DNA of 64,000 bases from Cycas panzhihuaensis (Eukaryota > Cycadophyta): assembly GCA_023213395.1 (NCBI GenBank), contig CM041465.1, forward strand, positions 18,910,001-18,974,000, written 5' to 3'. Positions within the stretch are counted from its first letter, which is position 1, and each line of letters opens with the position of its first letter. Made by a program: the position numbers and the translations under genes. Under the pieces are notes generated by a model. That model saw nothing but the letters and a program-made list of their open reading frames with translations. It searched no databases and had not been told where the DNA came from. Shown one piece after another: positions 1-11,458 of this stretch.

Positions 1-273
1 CAGGCAACAAAAATGGGTTCAAGATGGTGAAATGAGCCAAATGAGTATAAACTCAAGTATATATATAGGTGGCATGCAAAATAAGGCAGAAGGGGCCTCA
101 CAAGGCCAAAAAATGGGGGTGCCATAAATGCACCCAGAGGGTAAGGAGTAAAGAGGGCCACAAAGGTAAAATGGGAGAGAGACCCATAAGGCAAAGGTGA
201 TCAGGGAAGAGAGATGGTCCTAAGGGCTGTCGCAGTGAGAGAAATAGAGAAGGTGCTCGTCAAGGCCCCCACC

Positions 274-280
274 TATATAA
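274..280 (+). promoter_or_regulatory. TATA box of the antisense extra gene (RLG-A)
   Basis: CTATATAAGG sits about 100 bases upstream of the putative first coding exon. The same CCTATATAAG context recurs at the matching place in RLG-B (11997) and RLG-E (60217), followed in each by a conserved stretch containing GAGCTC or GGGCTCATGAT. Conservation in three diverged copies supports a real core promoter on the strand opposite to gag-pol. The transcription start is inferred to lie about 30 bases downstream. Confidence 0.6.
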
Positions 281-304
281 GGAAAACTCGGTGAAAACAT
301 GATT

Positions 305-2893
305 CATTTTCATGGGCTCATGATCGATTTAGAGCCCTTCTCCTTACATAGCAGAGCATTTCTTAACTTCAAAGGCATAGAGAGAGAGATCAAACTGTTA
401 GACCGGGACACGGAAATAACCAACAGGACTGGGAAGGTGAGATGGAAGTAGCGAGGCCAGATCAAGTGAGTGGATCGCCCTTTTTCCTACCCATCTCGCC
501 ATTTGAATTTAATGAGTTTTTAATGCTTTTTAGAGTAGTTTTTAGCCCCTTATACGTAAATTAAGATATCCTAGAGCCTAGTCCTAGTGGGCTCGAGTAT
601 AGCCTACCCGGGCAAAAATTTTTGAGTTTTCTAGGTGGAAAGCCCCCTATTATGGGGGTGTCACTGGCCCCATGACAAAGATTATGGTGCCATGAACTTC
701 GTTGCAGGGCCGCTGAGTTTGCACTAGAAACTCAATAGGGTCCCATGCTAAACTCTGTGGTACTGTAGATTTTAGTGCGATGCAAAGGCAAATTAACTGA
801 AAAAATAAAGTGTGGCCTAAAGGAGTGCCAAAACTCAACTGAGGAGGAATGAGGGGCAATCCTAAAGGCAAGCAGATAGGTATAGAGGAGTTATGACCAA
901 ATTTTTAGGTGTTTGGCAGGCGATTCTTGCGGTAGACAACCACAAGAACATCAAAGTGGTGATGCTTAGATTCATCAAGATGATGTCCAATGGGGGCAGG
1001 CAGGTATTAGGGAGATGTGGCCTACTAAAGGCCATCCAGACACCATAGTACGCATCAGATCAACGTCTCCTGGTGGATATAGTCTCACACTGGGATGGCT
1101 GGCAGCATGTGTTCCACCTCCCCCAAGTGGCAGATGTCAGTTTCATACACGAAGATATTCAGAGGATCTTGGGGGCATTGGCAATAGGAGCACTAATATT
1201 GTTAGGGGCATTACCTAGCAATGATGTAGTACATAGGGAGGTAGCTACCTATTTTATAGGTTAGGATAGGTGGGAGAGGAGTGGCATACTCATACAGAGC
1301 ATGATCATGTCACAGATTCCTTGGGTAAGGAAATTGATTACACTATGCAGTATATTCTAGATATCCTAGAAATAAAACTATAGGGACATAACTAGTGGAT
1401 GGATGGAGACCATGAGGAGATGCGAGGCCAAGGAGAGGCTGGATTGGGCCATATTGATAGTGGTGAACCTGATCGCATAGTTGGACGCTATCAAGGTGGA
1501 TAGGAGAGGTGGTTTATCGTACAACATATTGTTGTAGTGCTAGTTCTTGATCGCTTTAGAGCGATGGCACTGATAGAAGGGCCACATCCTATTTTAGTGT
1601 GGGCTCCTATGGTCCACAGGTGGCAGACTCTATTTAGAGGGACCAAGGATTAGGCACACATCTGACACTCGGTGGAGGCTACATCACTTGACCTCCTCAC
1701 CATGGAAGACTACATAGCAGACCCATATAGAGGGGTGAGATGGGACAGTGATAATAAGGTAGGCAGAGCGAGAGGAGCCAAAGGTGGCCCTAGAGGGGAT
1801 GGTGATGATGGTGGTGATGATGGGGGTGATGGGGCAGGCCTATCAAGAGTAGCAAGTGGTGAGGAAGGTCTATCAGAGACCGCAGGAGGAGGTGGAGGAC
1901 CTTCAGGAGTTACAGGAGAAGAGGCGACTCCTTCAAGGACTACAAGGAGAGGCAAGCCACCACAGACACTAGTCACAAGACTGAGGATCATCGAGAAAGC
2001 TCGAGCAATGGTGGCAGCCATAACTTAGGAGGGCGGAGGCGATGCTTTAATAGGTCAGGCTATAGGTGATGTGGTACTAGAGGAGGAGGAGATATCAGTG
2101 GCTGAGGGAGGACTCGAGGAGGAAGTGATCGTCTGAGTCGAGGAGCTGGCAGTCCTAGTAGGTGAGATGCTACCCTTTTCCTATCATCTTTCGATCACTA
2201 GACATCTAGATGCCTTAGTTTGATTTGATTGACTTGATATACATATATGGATGTACATACTAACATGTATGTTAGGCTTTGTAGGAGCAGTGAATATAGA
2301 GAGATTGGTTGAGATGGTAGTCCGGGAGATGTTCCCCCAGGCCTACGCAAAGGGGCAAACTCCCATCCAGGCAGGAGAGGAGTCGTGATTAGCAGGGGCC
2401 CACATAGTAGCATTTGCCCCATTGGTCAGGGCCATAGATGTGTGGATAGCAGAGTCCTAGGAGTATGAGGCAAGAGTGGGATAACTACAGGGTGAGCTGG
2501 ATGGGACTAGAGTAGAGAGGGATACCCTACGAGGTCGGGTCTAGGTACTAGAGGCTCATGGAGGAGTAGATGGTGATGGAGAGACTCGCATCAGAGTGGT
2601 GGTGCTAGATGAGTAGCTCTAAGGGATGGAGGAGATGCTCTGGAAAGAAGAGAGTGAGAGAGATCATATCTAGGCACGATATGATCTACTGGTGGACCAC
2701 ATGATGTTGAGGTCATTGCAGAGTAGGACATGTACTCACATAGTGGCAATGACCCTGAGGAGGTCTTGAGATGAGGGGAGTGATGTAGGGAGCTCCCAAA
2801 AGTATAGGAGGAGTCTAGGAGGTATGTGGTCCCCAGAAGAGGGATCACATAGACCAAGAGATGATGCACCAAGACTAGGGGATCACTAGAGGG
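305..2893 (+). pseudogene. Antisense extra gene, plant-mobile-domain-like (RLG-A copy)
   Basis: Spliced-gene remnant opposite to gag-pol. By comparison with RLG-B I place exon 1 at about 305-465 (donor AA|GTGAGT), intron 466-919 (acceptor TTTGGCAG), exon 2 at 920-2161, intron 2162-2284 (branch-like TACTAAC at 2258, acceptor TTTGTAG) and exon 3 from 2285 to about 2893. Exon 2 encodes the run HVFHLPQVADVS...EDIQRILG, which resembles the plant mobile domain (aminotransferase-like) / Transposase_28 group. It then encodes TSLDLLTMEDYIADPYRGVR and a Gly/Asp-rich linker near 1790-1860. Exon 3 is Glu/Arg-rich and probably coiled coil. The exon 1 start codon is ATA instead of ATG and exon 2 contains a frameshift, so this copy is dead. 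Tat-lineage extra ORFs are known; a function in transposition is only inferred. Confidence 0.65.
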
Positions 2894-3654
2894 TAGGAGG
2901 TGCTAGTTTTGATTTGGGAAAGCACCGTACCTCCAGGAAGTCACCATATGTTGCCACATGGTTATACTCCTCCCTGTAAGGATTCTAGCTTCCCGTGGAT
3001 GATGTACCATACCATTTGTATGATATAACATATTATATATTTTATGTATATAGACAGGGCCATTGGTATCCCATTCGATATATGATGATATGTGTGATGA
3101 CACATGATAATGTATTATATTGCCCATGATGTATATGTTTGTGTGTACATGTGTGAGGGTGCACGGGTGCACGAGGAGCTATAGATCATGATGTTTTGAG
3201 TTGATTATCACATGGTTTATGTTAGAGGTTTATTTTTGTTATGAGTTATACATACACTTCCTTTCATATAGGTCCATACACCTAGCGCACCCACACGATC
3301 ACCATGAGCATCGACGATAGGCATATGTGGGGCTAAGAGATGGGGAGCCATACATGTCCATATAAGAGCATCGCGAAATACGTAAAGGAAGCACTAACAG
3401 GAAAAATAGTAATGATACTCGAGCACGCCATCCTAGTTGGGGAGTGTTTCCAAGTTCAGGAGTGAAAGGAACAACACACCCAATTAGGAGGGTGGGGCCC
3501 CAAAAGAAAAGGGGGGACAAGGGGTTCCATGGGAGGAACCTAAAAGAAGCAAGAAGGCCATCCTAAACCATCATTCCTCCTGTGATTAGGAAGAATGGAG
3601 ATGCACCTAGGGTGGTAGTTTGGGCTCATTTCAGAGTGTAAGGAAAGAGAGAAA
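2894..3654. other. Non-coding spacer between the converging antisense gene and integrase (RLG-A)
   Basis: No coding signal. It holds an AT-rich stretch with ATGTATATAGACA (about 3045-3055), conserved in RLG-B (14697) and RLG-E (63036) and possibly a 3' intron acceptor. Just before the integrase stop is the motif TGAGCCCAAACTACCACC read on minus (about 3611-3628), which is shared by all the Tat-type elements here. Confidence 0.5.
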
Positions 3655-4760
3655 TGGTCATGCATAGAATTTCTTTAGGAATTTCCCATTAACGACCTTC
3701 TCGAGCTCGAGACCTTCCAAGGTGGTGATCCTGTAAGCACCGTTACTAAGGCTCTCAAGAACGATGAATGGGCCAACCCATTTAGGTCCAAACTTGGATA
3801 AGCAGTCATGGAGATATTCAAATTTGAGGACATGGTCCCTAGAATATAAAGAGCAGGAATAAAGGTGCTTATTATATATCCTCCGTACCCTGGCCTTAGA
3901 AGCAAGGTTCGCTTGGTAGGCGGTCAAGCACCTCTCGTCTAAGGCCTCGAGGTCTAAGAGGTGAGCTTGGTGGATAGACTTCTCATCGACAAGATCTCAA
4001 AGAGAGACTTGTAAGGAAGAAATCTCCACCTCCAATGGGAGAGCTGCCTCTGTTCCATATACTAGGGAAAAGGGGTCATTCCCATAGCCATGTGGATAGA
4101 CGTGCGATATGCCCATGAGATTGGGCTATGATTTTCTTTAAATTGTTTATAAGGGTTTTGTTGAATGATTCAACTTAGCCATTGGCCTAGGGGTAATAGG
4201 GAGAGGAGGTTTTAAATTTCTCACAGAGTTTATCCACCTCCTTATTATAGAAATGAGTCCCATTGTCAGTGATCATGACATCAGGGATTCCAAAACAAGA
4301 GATGATGTGCTGGTAGACGAAGGTGGCTATCATCTTACTAGGAGTGGTGGCCAAAGGAACTGCTTCTGCCTATTTAGTGAAGTACTCCATAGTAGTCAAG
4401 ATGAATTTATGTTGTGATGAAGAGGACAGGGATATAGCTCTAATAAGGTCCAACCCCCATTAGGAGAAGGGCCATGGAGATATAATGGGATGGAGGGCCT
4501 CAGAAGGCAAGTGAATGATGTTAGCATGCTCCTGGTACTACTGACATCTCAGGGTATAGGTATGGGCATCCTTAAAGAGGGATGACCAGTAATACCCCAT
4601 ATGGAGGATCCTTTGGGCCATGGATTGGCCCCTAAAGTGGCCCCCGCAAATGTCGTTGTGGCATTCATGGAGTATTTGGTTCGCTTCATTGGGGTTGATG
4701 TAGTAAAGAATGATCCCATTAAAGGATCTTTTGTATAATACTTCACCCATAAGGAAGTAT
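3655..4760 (-). pseudogene. Gypsy integrase (RLG-A)
   Basis: Integrase catalyses insertion of the element cDNA into the host chromosome. Reading minus from about 4760, the zinc-binding H2C2 region is ILHECHNDICGGHFRG...LRCQ (4538-4690). The core has VMITDNGT around 4240-4265, carrying the second catalytic Asp, and a decayed VESFNKTL-like segment with the Glu near 4150-4190. The C-terminal part has KFGPKWVGPFIVLE and ends LKKFYA just before a stop at 3658. No chromodomain follows, which fits a Tat/Athila-type rather than a chromovirus element. Several stops interrupt the core, so no active product is expected. Confidence 0.85.
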
Positions 4761-4989
4761 TGCCTAGTAGTGGCCCGAATGTAAGAACTAACTTTGTACT
4801 AGCTTCAAGGTGATACTGCTGTTGGGTGAGGTATTATACAACATCTCCATACCACTCACTGTTAGCAATCAGATGAGGAGGAGAATCCTGAATGGCCAAG
4901 ATAGGCTCGTTAGGCAAAGAATCATCAATGAGAACATCGAAAGGGTTCAGGATGGGGGTGTCAGCGAGTTACTCAGACACCACCATCCC

Positions 4990-5352
4990 CTTCCTTGACT
5001 TCCTGTTAATGATTTAGAGGTCAAATTCCTGAAGGAGGATAGACCACTTGCCAATCCTACCTGTCAAGTTAGGTCAAGTGAGTAAATATCATAGGGGATC
5101 AGATTGGATGATCACTCGAGTAGTATTCCCAAGAAAATAGTGCCTAAACTTCTTGGTAGTATGTACTAAGGAGAGACACTCCTTCTTAGTGGGAGAGTAG
5201 TTAAGTTCAGTAGCCACTAGAGTGTGACTGATGAAGTAAATGGCCCTTTCGGTTCCTGAATCATCTTCTTGAGCTAACATAACACCCAAGGAATCATCGG
5301 TAGCTGAAGTATAGAGAATAAATGGTCTATCAAAGAGAGGGGGCACTAACAT
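4990..5352 (-). pseudogene. RNase H domain of pol (RLG-A)
   Basis: This is the standard Gypsy RNase H that follows RT and degrades the RNA strand during cDNA synthesis. On minus, the frame 5352-5089 reads PLFDRPFILYTSATDDSLGV, then GTERAIYFISHTL, LNYSPTKKECLSLV and VIIQSDPL, matching the D...E...D order of the family. The first catalytic Asp falls in TSATDDS and the Glu in KKEC. It continues without a break from the RT upstream on minus. The frame is lost beyond 5089, leaving a tether region of poor quality before integrase. Confidence 0.8.
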
Positions 5353-6215
5353 TAGGGCCGAAGTGAGGGCTTCCTTGAGTTCTTCGAAGGTTTGCTGGGC
5401 CTTTAAAGACCAAATGAGTGGAGCTCCCTTCTTCAGCAGGTTGGTAAGAGTTTTGGAATTTATGGTGAAATTTGCTAAGAAATGCCTAAGATATCCAAGC
5501 CTACCGAAGAATGACTTAATCTGTCATTGGGATCTAGGAGGCAGCATGTCAAGGATGGCCTTAACTTTGTCGGGGTCAATTTGGATCCCTCATTTTGACA
5601 CAAAGAAACCAAGGAGTTTGCCAGATATCATGGCAAACACACATTTAAGAGGGTTGAGGCTTACATGGTATTTGCAACATCGTGTGAAGATGGCTCACAA
5701 ATCAAAAGGATGATGGGCTCTAATACATGAGAGACCTATCATATCGTCCATGAAAACCTCTAAAGATTTATTAATAAGGTCATGAAAAATGAACTACATC
5801 GTCCTTTGATAGGTAGCACCTGCATTCTTTAGCCCAAAGGGCATCACCTTATAGGCGAAGGTGCCCTATGGTGTAGTGAAGGCCATCTTATGACAGTCTT
5901 CAAGAGAAATTTAGATTTGGTTGTAGCCTGAGAAGCTGTCCATTAAGGACATGACTTCAAAACTAGCAGTTTGATCAACAATTTGATTGATAAAGGGAAG
6001 TGGAAATTTGTCCTTGGGATATGCATTTTTGATATCTCAGAAACCAACACATATTCAAATTGTCCCATTCTTTTTGGCAATGCGGATAATATTAGACACC
6101 CACTTGGGGTAGTCGATGGAAGTGATTAACCCTACATTTATAAGTTTTTCAACTTCCATCTTGATAGCAGCTAAAAGCTTGGGATGAAGAGGGCGCTACT
6201 TTTGATGCATGGGAT
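5353..6215 (-). pseudogene. Reverse transcriptase (RLG-A)
   Basis: RT copies element RNA into cDNA. Read on minus, from about 6200 the conserved blocks are KNGTI...CVGF (6050-6080), FPLPFINQIVDQ (5970-6000), VMPFGLKNAGATYQ (about 5805-5850), then the active-site FMDDM at about 5740-5757, equivalent to YxDD in Gypsy RT. The blocks are in the right order and spacing for a full RT. Stops at former Gln/Arg/Trp codons and small shifts break it. It joins to RNase H at about 5352. Confidence 0.85.
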
Positions 6216-7215
6216 GAGCACCCGAGATAGTGGTGATGTTGTGGGTAACGATTGAAGGGTCTATCCCCTTCATATTAGAATAGTCTGACATAAAGATATC
6301 TTAAAATTCCTGGAATAAAAGGGTGTACTCCTTCATTTCATCATGGGAGCATTCCACTACCACCTTAATGACCTTACTTGGGAAAAGGACTATGTCCTTG
6401 GTTATCCCCATGCACATGGCATTCCCCTCCTCAAAGTGAAGGGGGGCTCAGTCAACAAGAAGGGGTGGAATAGGAGATGGATTTAGGTTGGTAAGGGAAG
6501 ACCCAATAGTTAGGACCTTTTGGTGACCAAGCCTATGGTGACCAGAAGGGAGATTGGGTGTAGAGCCTGCTAAATGCTCAAGTAGAGCCTCATCATCCTC
6601 AAAGTAGTCCACCCCATGGATGACCACACCTCGAGAAGATGAGGAGAGGGGGAAGTAGAAGCAGTGGGATTATGGTGGTTGACACACTGCTCGACATACC
6701 CAAAGGACTCTTTGGAAGAGTCAGAAAGAGTTCTCCTGTGAGGAATAAGAGGAGGCTCCCAGGCTTCATTGCCTATGGGGGGTGATGAAGAGGGAGACAT
6801 AAGAATCCCTTGATCGACATGAGTGATAACGTGAGACACAAGGGAAGAGCTAGTCTCTTTAACAATGTGAGTTCTTGATCAGGACCTGGAATGAAGGAGG
6901 TGCCCCCTACTCATTCTTAGGAGAGAGATGGGATGAGGGAAATCCTTATCCTCACCATCAGACTTGTCATCGCTAAGTATGGTGAGATACCCATAAATTT
7001 CGACACCAATAGGGGAAAAGCATGTGAGATTGGAAGAAGAAGATGAAGGGTCTTCTTCTAGAGGGAATGGATCAGGGATATCGTTGGAGAAAGTAGAGGC
7101 ATAGGTACAAAGGTCCTTGTTACCCTCTACTTGACCATGAACCACTTGACAAGGTTGGCGAGGCTACTTAATGGGAGGAGGCTCCTGGGAGACAACCTTC
7201 ATTCACACCTCATAG
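6216..7215 (-). pseudogene. Protease-RT linker of pol (RLG-A)
   Basis: Roughly 1 kb of decayed coding sequence between RT and protease, as is usual in Tat elements. The clearest piece (7145-6879, minus) is Asp/Ser-rich with FSPIGVEIYGYLTILSDDKS. The same passage occurs in RLG-B at about 15590-15660, which fixes the homology of the two elements here. A second open piece lies at 6839-6570. No catalytic motif is seen; it is probably a spacer removed or tolerated in the polyprotein. Confidence 0.55.
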
Positions 7216-7560
7216 ATGAACTTAAGCTATTCCCATCAGGATGAGCACATGACTCCTATTTGGTCTAGCCATGGGCATCCCAATAGAAGATTACAGTTGA
7301 TGTTAACATCAAGAACTACAATATTAGTGAGGACAGTCTTGTCCTCAAGAGTAAGGGTGATGGACACCGATCCTAAGGGTGTCTTTTCACTACCATCGTA
7401 GCCTTGACACTGCCATGGAATCAGCTCTAGGGCTGATATGCCAAGCTCTTACATGACGCGTAAGGGCATGGTATTAATAGAAGAACCATTATCGATAATG
7501 GTTCTCCATAAAGTACAATAACGAGTATCAATGGCTATGGTGAAATGGAAATCCCATTAG
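7216..7560 (-). pseudogene. Aspartic protease (RLG-A)
   Basis: Retropepsin-type protease that cuts the Gag-Pol polyprotein. On minus, IIDNGSSINT (about 7505-7470) holds the catalytic Asp in its D-N-G-S-S setting. CNLLLGCPWLDQ (about 7295-7258) is the downstream block, equivalent to YNLLLGRPWLDQ in RLG-B. The distance between the two blocks matches RLG-B. Upstream sequence continues into gag. Stops make it non-functional. Confidence 0.8.
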
Positions 7561-8069
7561 CGTTCATTTTCACGAGCAGGGGGAAGGTTCTTAAGATCAA
7601 AAGAAATGATAGATTCATGACTTGGGGCAACACCCAAGGCGTGGACAGATGCATCACCTAATCCTAAGGCTTTAAGGAGAAGCATACGTTGTTCGAGGCA
7701 ACTCCTCAAGACATCTATTATGGACATTATGGAAGCCATGGTATGAAGCTCATCGATAACGGAGAAAGGATTCCCCTTCGTAGTAGGTTAGGGAAGAGCC
7801 CTTCAAAATTCATAGTGACTGGGACATACGGGAATGGTCTTGGGAGTGCAGGGACTTCTGGAAGAGAGGTTTCCCAAAGAGGGTCAAGGTGAAGTGTAGA
7901 TGAAGAGGTACCATTCACCTCTTTAGCTGCTTGAGACCTAGTTAGGGTATACAATGGAGTAGTCTCAGGTAACTGGATGACCTTCTTTCCCTTGTTTCTA
8001 GATCGAGAAGGTGAAAGGGTACGATGGTCAGGGGAGCCTAAGGAAGAGAATGGATTCCTCGTACCCTTT
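7561..8069 (-). pseudogene. Gag C-terminal part, left fragment (RLG-A)
   Basis: Continuation of gag toward protease. On minus from 8069, the segment with LGSPDHRTLSPSRSRNKGKK and TTPLYTLTRSQAAKEVNG (8077-7727 frame) is homologous to RLG-B at about 16700-16330. It stops being gag exactly at 8069, where the RLG-B LTR begins with TG. The missing neighbour is found again at 21646. This is therefore one gene split by an insertion, not a separate ORF. Confidence 0.75.
8065..8069. repeat. Target-site duplication of RLG-B, left copy
   Basis: CCTTT directly before the TG of the RLG-B LTR. It matches CCTTC at 21641-21645 in four of five bases. Removing RLG-B and one copy restores alignment of the RLG-A gag. 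Confidence 0.75.
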
Positions 8070-10674
8070 TGAAACACGTCTACGGGGTGGTCTTCTACGT
8101 TTAGTAGGATATGGCTAACTAAGATGTTGTCGGGCTATGAGTGGGATCTAACGGCAAGAAAAACACCATACAGGGTATTCGTGTGTTGGAGCATGGATTT
8201 GGGACGTACAAATGGTGCCCAATTGCCTTAGGACAATCTTTGGAGAAGGACACAAGGTGAGGCCTTGGGTCATCCCAAAAGAAGAGGCCCTCCTACACCT
8301 TGGATGGCTGGGAAGAGGAAGAGGGACTCTAAAGAGTCGCGCCTTCTCAAGAGAGGGAGAAGGCAACATGTACGAGAATGTGTATAGTATGGTGTCCTAC
8401 ATGTGGACTAGGTGAGGAGGTGAGGAATGTATGACTTACACCCAAAACCTATCTATACGTGGTATAAAGAACTATAAAAAGACGCATAAATGTAGAGATG
8501 AGTTCTTTTCCCTTTTTCGTTTCTTATGTGTTTTTAGCATGCGGCATATGCATAAGAGAAAACACTACAGAAAAGGATAAAAAAAGGATGAAGAATACCT
8601 AAAAATATAGTGCGGTTGGGGTGTTGTGACCTTCTACTCTTTCCATGCTCGCCTGCTTGAACTTGTCATGCAGGTGAGAGACTAGCCAGTGATGGTTGCC
8701 GTGAGCAGTCAAGGGGCTACCTTACCTTCCCCAATCATGCGAAAAACAAAGCAACACAAAGAATGGTAAAAGGAAATAAAGAAATACTACTAACAAGAGA
8801 CTAACATGTCAAGAAGTTCACCTCGTTCGTATTTCTGTTACTGTAAAGCCAGCCAATCATAACACACGATTTTCTCCCTCCCGGAAGAGGGGATTCCAAA
8901 TATGCCTAATATATATATATATGTGAATACAAAAAGCCGATAACAAATCAAGTTAAAGAGATGTTGCACTCTACTCCGAAACTCTAAGCAAAACTCAAAC
9001 TGACAGCAGCACCAAATGGTATCCAAAATGAAGAAGTTAGCCTCAGAATGGCCAACTCACCCATAAGTATCTCCATGTAGCCTCGAAGGAGGGAAAAATA
9101 AAGTGCAATGGTTGTATGGGACAATAAACAAGGGAGGAAATAGACCAGTAAAATGATGTGTAAATAAACCCAATAGATGAAGTGCTATTGGGCAACAAAT
9201 CGTTAGGTTGGGATGATCTAGGGGTCACGAACCAATCGGGATAGGTTTGGGGGGCTTATGTGGTGCCCAAAACTTGCAAGTGCAGGTCTAAAACCAGCAT
9301 GGCAAGGGCTGCCAATGCTATTTCAGATTTGGAAACATGATCTCAATATCCCTGGTCCAGCTCTAAGGGAGGCATGAAGTGAAAGAGGAAGGAGGGGAAG
9401 GGTTTGGACCCTTGGGGAGAAGGCCAACAAGGGGACTGATCCCACCTTTCTCCCTTCGCCTGTCCTTGTGTAACCCTCTTGCACAGCCACCTTGAAGTGA
9501 ACTTGTAGGAAAAGAGAGGGGGAGCACTGTAAAATAGGGAGCAATGGGCAAGCTCCTATGGAATGCTAAGCCAAGAGCGAAAAAATAACTAAATATTGTT
9601 CATAAAAGGAAGGAGATAAAACGTGAATCTTAGAGAAACATTGAAGAGGTACCTTGCAGCAGGAAGAAAGAGTTTATTCCTGCCAGAAATTAGGAGGAAA
9701 AGCCTATGCCTGATAGGCTTTTCAAGCTTGGGCTGAAGAAGAGGCAAACGTAGAAGCAAATCTAGAATTTTGGAGCTTGCTTTGTTGAGTTGATGTGAGT
9801 ATTCCTTCCTTCATGATGTAGACTTATAAAAAGAGAGTCTGAGCTGCTACAGCAAGGCCTAAGACGCAACAGGTATCCCTATGGAAGGAGAAATAGAGCC
9901 AAAGAGTAGATCCTCTGACAGTCCTGGAGAGAGAGCTAGAGTAGACCCAAAAAATAAATGGAGAAGAGACCCAAATTACTTTCTTTTTAGGTTTTATATT
10001 CTCCCCAACCCTAAATGAGCATTTAGGGTTATGGGGGGATGAGTATGCGCAGATGCCACGTGGCAGTTCTGCGAAAAGAGTGGGAACTGCCATGACTATT
10101 TAAAAAAATAATTTTAAACAGTCATAACGCGGTAAACTTCGCGGTACCGCAGTAAAATTTATGGTACCACTGAGTTTGCAGCAATGTAGGCCTGAAAGTT
10201 AAAATCAGGGCAGAAATAGGGCCTAAGGCCAAATAAAGGGTATGCTAAGATTGGGTAGGCTAGAAATTCCTACCCAGGTGGCTGACAGAGAGAAATAAAT
10301 CTCAATGAGGGTCCTATCATACTTAGAAAGGGATTCAAAGTAAAGATAGGATTGTTGTCATGGACAAGACGTGACCAATTATGATGCTTAAGGAGCTGTG
10401 GAGGTTTTGTGGGTGGCTGAGTGCTATATGGGGTGCATGACTCGCTGAGGAATGCCCCCACGGTGGGTCGTCATAGGCTGAGTGGTGTGTGGCAGGTATA
10501 AGCAATGTGATCAGGCAAGAAAGTAACACGATCATACAAATGATAGGCAAGCATGCATTAAGCAATTCACTAAGCAACCTCGACTAAGCGAAAGTGAGGA
10601 TGGGAGTGAGAAATATATACTTGAGCTTACCTGAGTTGACTCATCTCAAATCTATTCCCAATAGCCAGGAAACA
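8070..10674 (-). repeat. 3' LTR of RLG-B
   Basis: 2605-bp direct repeat of 19055-21640, bounded by TG and CA. It is the 3' LTR because the polypurine tract abuts its right (internal) end. It contains a TATA promoter on minus at 9991-10000 with a telobox palindrome beside it, and a short (TA)n tract near 8910 at the place where the related LTR of RLG-A has a long TA microsatellite. Confidence 0.92.
9991..10030 (-). promoter_or_regulatory. LTR promoter: TATA box with telobox palindrome (RLG-B 3' LTR)
   Basis: On minus the TATA motif is AATATAAAAC. Just upstream of it, at 10007-10030, lies a palindrome with 11-base arms AACCCTAAATG and CATTTAGGGTT around a 2-base centre. The arms contain the plant telobox core AACCCTAA. 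The same arrangement, more decayed, is at 20955-20996 (the other LTR), 26567-26606 (RLG-A) and 56958-56997 (RLG-E). Transcription of gag-pol would start a little to the left. Confidence 0.6.
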
Positions 10675-10684
10675 CTTCCCCTTT
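10675..10684 (-). other. Polypurine tract (RLG-B)
   Basis: AAAGGGGAAG on minus directly abuts the internal end of the 3' LTR, the position where plus-strand cDNA synthesis is primed. RLG-E has AAGGGGGCAG at the same place. Confidence 0.8.
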
Positions 10685-11039
10685 GGCAGCAGAGCCTCAC
10701 TGCTCAAAAGCGTGGTATGATGGTGAATGCTGGCAACCAAAAACTGTTAGTAGCACATGCGTATATATATAAATAAATCATGAACAACATATGGACCAAG
10801 GGTAGCAGCGAGTGTCGTGGCGGAACGTGTGGACAAGGGAGATAGAGATGAGGACAACATAGGGGCTGCCTACGTATCATCTGAAAGTCGACCTGTAGAT
10901 GAAGGAACTGAAAGAGGGGGATGCCCCTGTTACCAAAATGTGATGAGTAATGTCAGGGTGCTTAACAGACTAAATAAGCAAGCTGGGAGAAAAGGCGACT
11001 AGAGACTTGAGCAACGGGTGGGCCAAGCAAGTTTCTCAA
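10685..11039 (-). other. 3' untranslated region of RLG-B
   Basis: Non-coding, colinear with RLG-E 57696-58190 (shared TGATGGTGAATGCTGGCAAC-like start). No ORF of note. Confidence 0.6.
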
Positions 11040-11458
11040 AGGCGGTCGCTGAGAAGAGGGAGACAATGCTCAAGGATAAGGTATACGAGGCCGTCCGCCT
11101 TAGCATTGAGGGCTCGGGGAATATGGTGAACGCCGACAGACTAGAAGTGAGCTAAAAGTGACCTCGCGGTTGATGCCAGGGCTCTCAAGCGTGGGCACCG
11201 CACCTAGTAAACCTGGGTGAGGTGGGACACCACTACTTGGGAGTCACAAAGAAGGATGATGGGTCCATGATGGAAATGCCATGCATCGGTGAGGGCTTCA
11301 ATAACAGCCGTGTACTCGACTTCATTATTGGTTGCCTTGGGGAGGAAGATACCATAGCATAGATAGTCATACCTGGAAGAGTCACAGAGTATCCACACGG
11401 CGGAGAAAGGGCCAAGAGTGCCACAGCTTCCACCGTCGGTGAAAATGAAAAGAGCCAT
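11040..11458 (-). pseudogene. Second (plant-type) RNase H near the 3' LTR (RLG-B)
   Basis: An RNase H distinct from the one fused to RT. From an ATG at 11458 on minus it reads MALFIFTDGGSCGTLG (first Asp in TDGG), then NNEVEYTAVIEALTDAWHF (Glu) and IILLCDSQVVVSHLTQVY (second Asp), with a decayed HIPR-like C-terminal block further left. This is the type I RNase H pattern of plant proteins, and Tat-lineage Gypsy elements are known to have gained such an extra domain. Here it is separated from integrase by the antisense extra gene and starts with its own Met. The frame is clean for 84 codons and then hits a stop after QVY. Confidence 0.8.

Noticed and set aside
1710-2021. 103-codon Pro/Ser-rich minus frame
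   Set aside because: Mirror of the Gly/Asp-rich linker of the extra gene on plus; low-complexity shadow.
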